From NCBI GenBank assembly GCA_903919975.1, contig CAIXKE010000092.1, forward strand, positions 59,116 through 123,115: a stretch of DNA of 64,000 bases. The letters are read 5' to 3'. Of the stretch, positions 25,839 to 34,387 are shown in pieces (the stretch's first letter is position 1; each line of letters opens with the position of its first letter). Under the pieces are notes generated by a model. That model worked only from the letters and a program-made list of their open reading frames with translations. It did no database searches and had not been told where the DNA came from. The position numbers and the translations under genes were made by a program. Source of the stretch: Akkermansiaceae bacterium. GTDB lineage: Bacteria; Verrucomicrobiota; Verrucomicrobiia; Verrucomicrobiales; Akkermansiaceae.

Positions 25839-26795
25839 TCACGCATTGCCCTGCCATTCGCCGAAATCGCGGAACTTCGCGTAACGGGCTTCGAGCAATT
25901 GGTCGGTGGGCAGGGCCTTGAGTTCCGCGAGGTGGCGGAGAATGCAATCGCGGAAAGCATCGGCGGTCGCGCGGTGGTCATGGTGGGCACCGCCGGTGGG
26001 CTCATCGATGACATCATCGATGAGTTTGAGTTGCTTGAGATCGGGCGCGACGAGCTTCATGGCTTCCGCAGCCTCGGGCGCGTGTTTGCGGTGTTTCCAG
26101 AGAATCGCGGCGCAACCTTCGGGGCTGATGACGGAATAATAAGCGTTTTCCAACATCAGCACGCGGTCGGCCACACCGATGCCCAGCGCGCCGCCAGAGC
26201 CGCCCTCACCGAGCACGACTGCGATGATCGGCACTTTCAGCAGCATCATTTCGCGCAAGTTGTAGGCGATGGCCTCGGCAATGTTGCGTTCCTCCGCGCC
26301 GATGCCGGGAAAGGCCCCGGGAGTATCGATGAGCGTGATCACCGGCAGGCCGAATTTTTCGGCGATTTTCATCAGGCGCATCGCCTTGCGGTAGCCTTCA
26401 GGATGGGCGCTGCCGAAATTGCGTTTGAGGTTTTCCTTGGTATCCCGGCCTTTTTGGTGGCCGATGACGATGACCCGCTGACCGCCGATCCGCGCAAATC
26501 CACCGGGCATCGAGGCGTCATCGCCGATGTGGCGGTCGCCATGCAACTCGCAAAAATCGGTGAAGGCCAGTGAGACGTAGTCGAGCATGAACGGGCGATT
26601 CGTGTGCCGGGCGATCTGGACGCGCTGCCAAGGGGTGAGATTTTGGTAAATTTGCGCCCGGGTTTCGGCGAGTTTCCCCTCCATGAGGGAAATCTCGGAG
26701 GACATGTCGATGTTTTGGGAGGCCGACTTGGTCCGGAGTTTTTCGAGTTCGCGTTCGAGTTCGAACGCAGGTTTTTCGAATTCGAGAAGCTGCAT
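25839..26795 (-). CDS. accA: Acetyl-CoA carboxylase carboxyltransferase subunit alpha
   Basis: 318 residues from ATG 26795 (E. coli 319). With AccD it transfers the carboxyl from carboxybiotin to acetyl-CoA, the first step of fatty-acid synthesis. Visible: 'LLEFEKPAFELERELEKLR', 'ARHTNRPFMLDYVSLAF', 'FCELHGDRHIGDDASMPGGF', 'GHQKGRDTKENLKRNFG', 'ITLIDTPGAFPGIGAEERN' and 'VLGEGGSGGALGIGVADRV'. The longest frame starts at 26912 but the extra residues have no counterpart. accD, B and C are not in the window. Confidence 0.96.
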   Translation of the reverse strand: MQLLEFEKPAFELERELEKLRTKSASQNIDMSSEISLMEGKLAETRAQIYQNLTPWQRVQIARHTNRPFMLDYVSLAFTDFCELHGDRHIGDDASMPGGFARIGGQRVIVIGHQKGRDTKENLKRNFGSAHPEGYRKAMRLMKIAEKFGLPVITLIDTPGAFPGIGAEERNIAEAIAYNLREMMLLKVPIIAVVLGEGGSGGALGIGVADRVLMLENAYYSVISPEGCAAILWKHRKHAPEAAEAMKLVAPDLKQLKLIDDVIDEPTGGAHHDHRATADAFRDCILRHLAELKALPTDQLLEARYAKFRDFGEWQGNA

Positions 26796-26851
26796 GCGCG
26801 AGAGCTTCGGGATTTGAAGCGCCGGATGCAAGACAGGAGATGAGCCGGATC

Positions 26852-27181
26852 TTAGTCCTTTTTGGAGCGGTGGAAAAACTCGGCCCAGTGGTATTCCCAG
26901 ACGTGGAGCCATGGGTGGTGGCCGTGTTCATCGCTGGCCATGTAAGCTGAATAGGAGATCCCCGCGAACCACGCGACGGGAACGGCAATGAGCGAAATGC
27001 CGAACGAACCGAGCGAGGCGAGGACGGCGATGAAAACCATCAGCACGTTGCCAAGGGTCAGGATGCCGAAACCGGCGAGGTAATGGTGTTTGTAGAGATG
27101 ACCCAAACCCGGGATCACGCTCAAAACAATTGCGACCTTATCGCGGTCAACGGTTTTCCATGCATTGATAATGTCTTTCAT
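26852..27181 (-). CDS. Small membrane protein, hypothetical
   Basis: 109 residues. 'VAIVLSVIPGLGHLYKHHYL' near the N-terminus resembles the TM2-domain signature of membrane proteins with a Gly-rich helix turn. Two more hydrophobic segments follow (~38-58 and 60-80), and the C-terminus is His/Trp-rich ('DEHGHHPWLHVWEYHW'). It is 56 bp upstream of accA on the same strand. Function unknown. Confidence 0.65.
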   Translation of the reverse strand: MKDIINAWKTVDRDKVAIVLSVIPGLGHLYKHHYLAGFGILTLGNVLMVFIAVLASLGSFGISLIAVPVAWFAGISYSAYMASDEHGHHPWLHVWEYHWAEFFHRSKKD

Positions 27182-27482
27182 GGCGGTGATGAGCCTTTTA
27201 ACTCATTAACACCATCTCATAATGGAATCACGGATGCAAGCCGGGAAAATAGAGCTGCACGCAACGTTTTCAAGGAGCGTGGGCGTCTCGCCCACAGTCA
27301 TTGCGATTTGTTTTTGGAAGCCAAAAGAAACGCCGATCTGTCCTCCGTTTACTCTGTTTGCTCCTGTGAAATTCTATCTTGAGACTGCGCGTGCAAAGGA
27401 GGAAGGCTGAGTCAATTGGGAGGAGCTTCGCGCGAAATCATTGGAGTCTCTTCCGCTTGCACCACAGAAATGTGGTGCGTCC
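27182..27482. other. Intergenic region with two hairpins between argF and small membrane protein gene
   Basis: No gene seen. GTGGGCG-TCT-CGCCCAC (27279-27295) is a compact 7-bp hairpin. GCACCACA-GAAA-TGTGGTGC (27459-27478) is an 8-bp stem with a GNRA-type loop, four bases beyond the argF stop on its downstream side, and is the likely end structure of the arg transcript although it lacks a T-tract. The rest is AT-richer leader sequence for the membrane protein gene. Confidence 0.6.
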
Positions 27483-28376
27483 TTATCGCGCTAGGGCGAC
27501 CAAGATCGCTTTTTGGGCGTGGAGGCGGTTTTCGGCTTCTTGGAAGATGGTGTCGGCGTGGAGTTCGAGGATTTCGTCGCTGATTTCCTTGCCGCGATAG
27601 GCGGGTAGGCAGTGGAGAACGATGTGGCCGGGTGCGGCATCGGCGAGCAATCCCGCGTTCACTTCGAATCCGGCGAATTCGCGCTCCTTGTCTTTTTGAT
27701 CTTCTTGACCCATCGAGAGCCAGACATCGGTGTTGATGACGTCGGCATTTTGAGTGGCTTCGGCTGGAACGCTGGTGACCGAGACGTTCGGGGCATCAAG
27801 CGCGGCGAGAAACTCTGCGGGCGGTTGGCAGGAAACCGGCGAGGCAATGGCGAGCTCGAAGCCAAGGCGCTTGGCGGCCCACATCCAGGAACGCGTCATG
27901 TTGGAAAAACCATCGCCGATGAACGCGATTTTTTTACCTTCCCATCCGCCGAGTTTTTCTTGGACGGTCAGCAAATCTGCTAGAATCTGGCAGGGATGTT
28001 CGTCATCGGTGAGCGCATTGATGGTCGGAATGCCGGAGTATTCGGAAAACTCGACGACGTCCTGTTGGGCGAAGGTGCGGATGATCGCGCCATGGACCAT
28101 GCGACCCAACACGCGGGCGGTGTCTTTGATGAGCTCGCCGCGACCGAGTTGAATGTCGTTTTTCGAGAGAAACATCGGGAATCCGCCGAGTTCGCGGATG
28201 CCGACCTCAAACGAGACGCGGGTGCGCGTGGAGGACTTGGTGAAAATGAGCGCCCATGTCTGGCCGGCGAGCTGCGTGCCGTCGCGACCGCGCTGGCGCT
28301 TGAGATAGGCGGCGGATTCGAGCAATCCTTGGATTTCCTTGGCGCTGAGCTCTTCGATGGAGAGGAGATTTTTCAT
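27483..28376 (-). CDS. argF: Ornithine carbamoyltransferase
   Basis: 297 residues from the internal ATG (MKNLLSIEEL); an ATG 21 bp upstream is an alternative. Forms citrulline from ornithine and carbamoyl phosphate. The phosphate loop is 'FTKSSTRTRVSFEVG', the carbamoyl site 'DDEHPCQILADLLT' (HPCQ), the ornithine site 'FIGDGFSNMTRSW' and 'DVWLSMGQE', the catalytic Cys 'VLHCLPAYRG' (HCLP), and the C-terminus 'FQEAENRLHAQKAIL'. It lies downstream of argD in the same direction. Confidence 0.96.
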   Translation of the reverse strand: MKNLLSIEELSAKEIQGLLESAAYLKRQRGRDGTQLAGQTWALIFTKSSTRTRVSFEVGIRELGGFPMFLSKNDIQLGRGELIKDTARVLGRMVHGAIIRTFAQQDVVEFSEYSGIPTINALTDDEHPCQILADLLTVQEKLGGWEGKKIAFIGDGFSNMTRSWMWAAKRLGFELAIASPVSCQPPAEFLAALDAPNVSVTSVPAEATQNADVINTDVWLSMGQEDQKDKEREFAGFEVNAGLLADAAPGHIVLHCLPAYRGKEISDEILELHADTIFQEAENRLHAQKAILVALAR

Positions 28377-28466
28377 GAATTGAGAGGTTTGTAGCATCGG
28401 TCGATGACCGTAGAGCGAATGTGAGGCTAGAGAAGAGATTGAATAGGCATCGCGATGGTTAATCCT

Positions 28467-29726
28467 TCACTTGGCCACCAGCGCATCAAGTGCGGTCTTG
28501 AGAATGCTCAGCGCCTCGTCGATTTCCATCGCAGTGACATTGAGCGGCGGCAACAGGCGAATGGTGTTAGGGCCGGCTGGCGGGGTGAGCAATCCGCGCT
28601 CCATCAGCTGGTTCACCACCACGAGTGCCGGGGTTTTTCCTTCCGGGGTCGGAATGAGCGCGGGATCGAGACCAATGCCGAGCAGCAATCCGCTGCCGCG
28701 GATTGCGGTGATGACGGGAAGTTTCCACGAGGTGATGGTCTCGCGGATGCGGACTTCCATGAGGATCGCGTTTTGAGCGAGTTCCTTTTCGCGGATTTCG
28801 TGGAGCACGGCGAGCGAGGCGGCGCAGACGAGCGGATTACCGCCATACGTCGAGCCATGCGAGCCAGGGCCCATCAGCGAGGAAAGCGCGGTGCCTTGAT
28901 CATCGATGGCGCGGTCATTGAGCCAGAACGCGCCGATCGGCACGCCGCCGCCCATGCCCTTGGCCCATGAAATGCCGTCGGGCTTGATTTCCGGCGCGAT
29001 CATGCGCCAGGCCATCGAGTCGCCACAACGGCCGAAGCCGGCTTGGACTTCATCGAAGAACAAGAGCAAGTCGCGCTTCTTACAAACGGCTGCGATGGCG
29101 CGCAGAAATTCCGGCGTGGCCATGTTCACACCGCCTTCGCCTTGGATCGGCTCTAGCAGAATGGCGGCAGTTTCCGGATGCACACCGTTTTCGAGAGCGG
29201 CGATGTCGTTATACGGGAGATAACGGAAACCCGGCAGCAGCGGATCGAAGCCTTCCTGGATTTTCGCTTGGCCGGTGGCGGACATCGCGCCGAGCGTGCG
29301 ACCGTGAAACGATTGCTGAAAGGTGATGACTTCGAAACGCGGTTTACCATCGGTCTGCGGACGGTGGTGGCCGAAGCGGCGGGCGGATTTGATCAGTCCG
29401 TCATTCGCCTCGGCGCCGGAGTTTGAGAAGAACAACTTGCCGGGCAGGCGCACGTGGTGGGTGTTGATTTCCTCCGCGAGTTCCGCTTGTTGCGGGATTT
29501 GATAAAGATTCGAGCAATGCAGCAGCTTTCCGGCTTGTTCGCGGATGGCGGAAACGAGACGCGGGTGGCAGTGACCTAGCGAACAAACCGCAATGCCGGT
29601 GCAAAAATCAAGATAGCGTTTTCCCGCATCATCCCACAAATGACAGCCCTCGCCGCGCACCGGAACCAGCGGAAAACGACCGTAGGTGGGCAGAACATGC
29701 TGTTGAAAGAGATCGGCGGTGCTCAT
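28467..29726 (-). CDS. argD: Acetylornithine aminotransferase
   Basis: 419 residues. PLP class-III aminotransferase: 'YLDFCTGIAVCSLGHCHP', 'KLFFSNSGAEANDGLIKSAR', 'TFQQSFHGRTLGAMSATG', 'ILLEPIQGEGGVN', 'LLFFDEVQAGFGRCG' and the Schiff-base lysine in 'ISWAKGMGGGVPIGAF'. Converts N-acetylglutamate semialdehyde to N-acetylornithine. Family members may also act on succinyldiaminopimelate or GABA, but argF next door (90-bp gap) supports arginine synthesis. Confidence 0.94.
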   Translation of the reverse strand: MSTADLFQQHVLPTYGRFPLVPVRGEGCHLWDDAGKRYLDFCTGIAVCSLGHCHPRLVSAIREQAGKLLHCSNLYQIPQQAELAEEINTHHVRLPGKLFFSNSGAEANDGLIKSARRFGHHRPQTDGKPRFEVITFQQSFHGRTLGAMSATGQAKIQEGFDPLLPGFRYLPYNDIAALENGVHPETAAILLEPIQGEGGVNMATPEFLRAIAAVCKKRDLLLFFDEVQAGFGRCGDSMAWRMIAPEIKPDGISWAKGMGGGVPIGAFWLNDRAIDDQGTALSSLMGPGSHGSTYGGNPLVCAASLAVLHEIREKELAQNAILMEVRIRETITSWKLPVITAIRGSGLLLGIGLDPALIPTPEGKTPALVVVNQLMERGLLTPPAGPNTIRLLPPLNVTAMEIDEALSILKTALDALVAK

Positions 29727-29777
29727 GAGAAGGGGCGGAGACTAGCGCCGATCCCGCATTTGGCAAAGCGGTAAATA

Positions 29778-31109
29778 TCAGGGCTCATCGGAATCGGGCG
29801 TTTGGGCAATTGCCGGTTTCCGGGTGGCTAGAATTTTGTCCACGCGGATGCCGTCGATGTCCATGACTTCGAAAGTCCAGATGCCTGAGGTGACCTTGTC
29901 GGTTTCTTGGGGGGTGCGGCCGAGTTCTTTGACCAGCCAGCCCGAGACCGTTTGGTATTCATCGCCGCCGCCTTCGGGGAGTTTGAAGAATTCGAGTTGA
30001 TCGGGGAGTTTTTCGATTTCGTAGAGTCCGTCGATGAGCCAGCTGCCATCGCTGCGTTTTTGGATGGGCATGGCGAGTTGTTCTTCGCGTGAGGGCACAT
30101 CACCGATGATGGTTTCCATGAGATCGATCAAGGTGACCATGCCCATCAGACTGCCAAATTCATCGAGGACGAAGGCGGCGCGTTGGCCGGTTTTACGGAA
30201 GGATTCCAGCAAGACGCGGGCGGGTTGCAATTCAGGAACGAGTAACGGTGGATGCATGATTTCCCCGAATGAGACGGGCTTCCCTGCGGCAAGAGATGCG
30301 TAAATGTCTTTGAGCGAAACAGCTCCCACCAAATTGTCACGCCGACCTTGATAGACCGGAAAAACTTCCTGAGTGCTTTGAATGATCGATTCCCAAATCG
30401 TCTGGTGATCGGCATTTTGCTCGATCCAGATGATGCGCGGGCGCGGGATCATGATGTCATAGGCGACAAGTTTTTCGAAGTCGATGACTCCTTGCATCAT
30501 GCGGGATTCGGCGCGATTGATCGATCCTGCGACCATTCCTTCCCGGACAAGCACGGTGATATCCTCGCGGGAAACCGTGGATTCCTGATCTTCTCGGATG
30601 CCGAAGAGGCGCAGGAGCCGCCCGGTGGACCAAGAAAGCAGACTCACGGCAGGAGCGGCGATGGTCGAGAGGGCGGCCATCGGCCCGGCCATGGCGCTGG
30701 CGATGGCTTCGGGAAATTTCATGGCCAGTCGCTTGGGGACCAGTTCACCAACGACCAGGGAAAAATACGTTAGAATGCTGATGACCACGCCAAGTGCCAG
30801 TGGTCTGGCATAATCGCCGATGAACGGCAACGGTGCGATGACTTCCGCCAGGCTGTTGGCGATATTGCCGCTGCCCATGGCACCCGCGATAATGCCGACG
30901 AGCGTGATGCCGATTTGCACGGTGGAAAGAAAACGGTTGGGGGACTCCGATAGCACGAGAGCTTTTTTCGAGCCGGAGTTGCCCTCATCCGCCATCGTCC
31001 GCAACAGGCCTTTGCGGGATGAGACGATTGCGATCTCGGTCATCGCACACAAGCCATTGGCGACTAGCAGGATGAAGACAATGGAGATTTCAAGAATGAG
31101 AGATTGCAT
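29778..31109 (-). CDS. CNNM/HlyC-CorC family membrane protein (hemolysin-like, DUF21 + CBS + CorC domain)
   Basis: 443 residues. The N-terminal DUF21 domain has 3-4 membrane helices and the motifs 'AMTEIAIVSSRKGLLRTMAD' and 'LSESPNRFLSTVQIGITLVG'. A CBS pair spans ~215-340 ('YDIMIPRPRIIWIEQNADHQ', 'VGAVSLKDIYASL', 'FVLDEFGSLMGMVTLIDLME'). The C-terminal CorC/HlyC domain follows ('GGGDEYQTVSGWLVKELG'). CNNM relatives handle Mg2+ or other divalent cations; the hemolysin name is historical. It lies 51 bp upstream of argD on the same strand. Confidence 0.88.
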   Translation of the reverse strand: MQSLILEISIVFILLVANGLCAMTEIAIVSSRKGLLRTMADEGNSGSKKALVLSESPNRFLSTVQIGITLVGIIAGAMGSGNIANSLAEVIAPLPFIGDYARPLALGVVISILTYFSLVVGELVPKRLAMKFPEAIASAMAGPMAALSTIAAPAVSLLSWSTGRLLRLFGIREDQESTVSREDITVLVREGMVAGSINRAESRMMQGVIDFEKLVAYDIMIPRPRIIWIEQNADHQTIWESIIQSTQEVFPVYQGRRDNLVGAVSLKDIYASLAAGKPVSFGEIMHPPLLVPELQPARVLLESFRKTGQRAAFVLDEFGSLMGMVTLIDLMETIIGDVPSREEQLAMPIQKRSDGSWLIDGLYEIEKLPDQLEFFKLPEGGGDEYQTVSGWLVKELGRTPQETDKVTSGIWTFEVMDIDGIRVDKILATRKPAIAQTPDSDEP

Positions 31110-31135
31110 AAAGAATGGGCGAGTCGATTAACCGG

Positions 31136-31216
31136 TTAGTTGACTTCGATGATGGCTTTGATTGCGCCGAGGGCGGGATCGGTGAATTTTTCGAACTCGG
31201 ATGGAACCTCTTCAAA
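31136..31216 (-). pseudogene. Possible C-terminal remnant of a medium-chain dehydrogenase-like gene
   Basis: Only about 26 codons just upstream of the CNNM start read convincingly: 'FEEVPSEFEKFTDPALG' then 'AIKAIIEVN' and a stop, which resembles the end of zinc-independent dehydrogenases/reductases. The frame continues upstream to 31366, overlapping the start of queA, without family resemblance. Chance similarity is quite possible. Confidence 0.22.
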
Positions 31217-31333
31217 AGCGATACTAGATGGAAACCGTTCATTTGGATACCGAAAATCCCGATTCATTGCACCGGGCTGGCCAAGAAATGGGATGCGCTT
31301 GCCGTCGGCTTGTTGGCGGGCTAAGAGCTTGGC

Positions 31334-32332
31334 ATGCCGCTGCGGACCAAGGATTTCGATTATCATTTACCGGACGAGTTGATCGCCTCGCGGCCATTGG
31401 CGGAGCGTGCGGCATCGCGCATGCTGGTGGTCCACCGGGAGTCCGGACGGATCGAGCACCGGATGTTTCGGGATTTTCCGGAGTTTTTGCGGGCTGATGA
31501 TTTGCTGGTGCTCAACGACACCAAGGTGATTCCCGCGCGCTTGTTTTCGGATGACGGAAGGACGGAGTTGCTGTGCTTGGATCGGCTCTCGCCGCTGGAG
31601 TGGCGATGCCTCGTGCGCCCCGGCAAGCGGATGAAACCGGGCCGGACGGTGAGCGTGGGCGGAATCACCGGCACGGTGACGGAGGTTTTTGAAAATGGCG
31701 ACCGCTTGATTCGCTGGGATGCGCCAGTGGATTTGAATGAACATGGACATCTCGCGCTGCCGCATTACATGGGCCGCGAAGACGAGCTTTCCGACCGCGA
31801 CCGCTACCAAACCGTCTTCGCACGCGAGGAGGGAGCGATCGCCGCACCGACCGCCGGCCTGCACTTCACGCCTGAAATGTTAGGAAATCTGACGCATGCA
31901 TTTCTCACGCTGCACGTCGGCGTGGGGACATTTCGGCCGGTGAGTGTGGAAGTGGTTTCGGATCACATCATGCATTCGGAGAAGTATGCGGTTAGTGTGG
32001 AAACCGCGCATCGGGTGAATGCTGCGGGCCGGGTGGTGGCGGTGGGCACCACGGTGACGCGCGTGCTGGAAGCGATCGGCAGGCAGGCGGTGGGAGGAGA
32101 CCAGCGGATTGAGGAAAAAGAACATGTGGGCGCGACGGATATTTTCATCCATCCACCATATGATTTCCGCGTGGTGGGCGGCTTGCTGACGAATTTCCAC
32201 CTCCCGCAGAGCACCTTGATCATGTTGGTGAGTGCGCTCGCAGGTCAGGATTTGATTTTAGAAGCGTATCGAAAAGCGGTGGAAGAGCGCTATCGATTTT
32301 ACAGTTACGGCGACTGCATGTTAGTCATTTGA
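31334..32332 (+). CDS. queA: tRNA preQ1(34) S-adenosylmethionine ribosyltransferase-isomerase
   Basis: 332 residues. QueA transfers and isomerises the ribosyl part of SAM onto preQ1-tRNA, giving epoxyqueuosine. Motifs: 'DFDYHLPDELIASRPL', 'LLVLNDTKVIPARLF', 'HYMGREDELSDRDRYQTVFA', 'AAPTAGLHFTPEML', 'LTLHVGVGTFRPVSVE' and 'TNFHLPQSTLIMLVSALAG'. The last 12 bases overlap the 3' end of the convergent lnt gene. Tgt and QueG are not in the window. Confidence 0.96.
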   Translation: MPLRTKDFDYHLPDELIASRPLAERAASRMLVVHRESGRIEHRMFRDFPEFLRADDLLVLNDTKVIPARLFSDDGRTELLCLDRLSPLEWRCLVRPGKRMKPGRTVSVGGITGTVTEVFENGDRLIRWDAPVDLNEHGHLALPHYMGREDELSDRDRYQTVFAREEGAIAAPTAGLHFTPEMLGNLTHAFLTLHVGVGTFRPVSVEVVSDHIMHSEKYAVSVETAHRVNAAGRVVAVGTTVTRVLEAIGRQAVGGDQRIEEKEHVGATDIFIHPPYDFRVVGGLLTNFHLPQSTLIMLVSALAGQDLILEAYRKAVEERYRFYSYGDCMLVI

Positions 32333-34138
32333 TTTCGCGCGTGTCATCCATGCGGTGAGCAGGCCAAGCAACGCGAGGGAAATCACCCCCCAATCGCCGA
32401 TGATGGCGTAGAGTGAAAACGACGGATGCAGCGGGACATTGAGCTCGGCGAACAAGGAACCACGGGTGAAGTGGCTGCCATTTTCATCCCGAAGCATTTG
32501 AGGTTTTCCGGTATCCGGATGGGCGGTTGAGCCGGTGGTATCCACCGCAGCGCTTACTCCATTGTTCGCACAACGGACCATGGGTCGACGCAACTCGATG
32601 GCGCGGAAGCGGGAATTGGCGAAGTGTTGGGCGGCGGCGGCGGATTCCTTGAACCAGCCGTCGTTGGTGACGTTCACAATCACTTGCGGGCCGGGCCGCA
32701 CGAACTTGCGGGGAAGTCGCGCCACGGTATCTTCAAAACAGATGGTGGGGATCGCGCCGATCACCGTGCCGGCAGCGGTGGAAATGGGCAGTGGCTCGAA
32801 CGATTCGCCGGGCGTGAATGATCCGCCATATTCGACGCCCGCTTGTTGTTCGTAGATTTTTTTCAACAACGGGATCGAATCCACGAAGGGGATGGTTTCG
32901 CCGAAGATGACGAGGTGGTGTTTGCGATAGGTCTGGAGTTCATCCTCGGGATTCATCACGGCGAGCGAGTTCCAGGCCTGGCCTTTCTCTTTCATGACGA
33001 GTTGCTCGTCTTGGGTTTTCACGGCCTCCAATTCGTTGGTGCCATAGATGAGTTGAAACGGCCCGGCGCTGCGGACTTGCGCGATGGTCTCCAGATTTTC
33101 CTGCCAAACGCCCCAGCTGCCGTCGGAGGCGCGCATGATCCTGCCGGTGAGGGCGGATTCGGGCCACATCACCCAGTCCGGCCAACTCAATGAGACCGCT
33201 CCCTCGTCGGACTTTTCCATGGCTTCTTTCAGCCGCGCCGCATCCTTGTCCGCCAACGAACGAAGTGCTTTGAGGGTTTCCTCCTCATAGGCCATGTGGA
33301 CATCGAGGGGCTCCCACAGCACCCGTGCGGCGTCTTGCGGGATGTTGATTTGCACCAGCAGCGTCTTGAGCCTAACGGATTCTCCGCGGCCCTCCATAGC
33401 GATCCGGATGAGGCCATAACAAACGAGCACGGCCACCATCAATGCGGCGATGCCGAAATCGAGGCGCGTCCGTTTCAGACCATCACCCGCCGAATCCATG
33501 ACCCGCCGCGCAGTCTGCACCAGCACGGTTTGGAAAAACACCGGCACCATGGCGAGACCGGTTAGGCCGAATAAATCCGCGGCTTGCGCCATCGCCGGAG
33601 CTTCATGAAACGCCACGCCCAGTCCGTTCCAGCCGAAGCCGGTGAACAACCAGCCGCGAAGCCATTCAAGACCCGCCCACACGGCAGCGTGGCAGGCGGC
33701 GATGCGCAGGCTCCGGAAACAATCGCGAAGCGCCGATTGCGAAAACCCGAATGATGGATATTGCGCGAAATCTCCAGTCACGTGCGCGCCACATTTTCTC
33801 CATGGATTTCCAAGCGACGCCGCGAAGGCCCCGAAAGCACCCCAAAACAATCCAAGATAGAGCGGCAACACGACCACGCCGAGCGGGGAAACGATCGCCA
33901 GCCAATTGAACTGCACTAGGCAACTCAACGTGCCCGCCAGCCAGCCGAGACCAAAACCTTTCCAAACCGCGCGTTTGCCATCGAGCGACCACACCGCAGC
34001 CAGCAACGGCACCAACGCCACCCAAACCGCCGCCGACATCCGGAATGGTGGAAACAAGCCAGCGACCAGCAGCCCGCTCGCCACGGCCGCCATGAGTTTC
34101 ATCCACCCGGAAAGTTTCCCCATGCGCGGAGCATTCAT
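32321..34138 (-). CDS. lnt: Apolipoprotein N-acyltransferase
   Basis: About 605 residues from ATG 34138 (34123 and 34201 are alternatives), larger than E. coli Lnt (512). Adds the third acyl chain to lipoproteins at the periplasmic face of the inner membrane. The N-terminal half has about six helices, including 'AVWAGLEWLRGWLFTGFGWN', typical of Lnt. The nitrilase half carries the triad: Glu in 'WPDWVMWPESALTG', Lys in 'TYRKHHLVIFGETIPF' and Cys in 'IPTICFEDT'. A last helix lies at the C-terminus. An extra ~50-residue stretch lies between the halves. Confidence 0.93.
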   Translation of the reverse strand: MNAPRMGKLSGWMKLMAAVASGLLVAGLFPPFRMSAAVWVALVPLLAAVWSLDGKRAVWKGFGLGWLAGTLSCLVQFNWLAIVSPLGVVVLPLYLGLFWGAFGAFAASLGNPWRKCGAHVTGDFAQYPSFGFSQSALRDCFRSLRIAACHAAVWAGLEWLRGWLFTGFGWNGLGVAFHEAPAMAQAADLFGLTGLAMVPVFFQTVLVQTARRVMDSAGDGLKRTRLDFGIAALMVAVLVCYGLIRIAMEGRGESVRLKTLLVQINIPQDAARVLWEPLDVHMAYEEETLKALRSLADKDAARLKEAMEKSDEGAVSLSWPDWVMWPESALTGRIMRASDGSWGVWQENLETIAQVRSAGPFQLIYGTNELEAVKTQDEQLVMKEKGQAWNSLAVMNPEDELQTYRKHHLVIFGETIPFVDSIPLLKKIYEQQAGVEYGGSFTPGESFEPLPISTAAGTVIGAIPTICFEDTVARLPRKFVRPGPQVIVNVTNDGWFKESAAAAQHFANSRFRAIELRRPMVRCANNGVSAAVDTTGSTAHPDTGKPQMLRDENGSHFTRGSLFAELNVPLHPSFSLYAIIGDWGVISLALLGLLTAWMTRAKSND

Positions 34139-34387
34139 TCTAAATCCGGATACGTGAACCACAATCGGAGCGTAGCACAGATCGAAAAACCGATCATTCA
34201 ATCAAGATGACGCCGATCACCTCTGTCGCCGCAGCCCTCTCCTGAAGCCGTTGAAGCCCCTTAATCATGCTCAAACCGGGATTTCGGCGGAATTTCCCGA
34301 CTCTAGGATTGCCAAATCCCATTCCGTGACTAGCAATGCGCCCCCGGCGCGATCTCGACGTCGGCAACACAGAAGCACACTACAGGC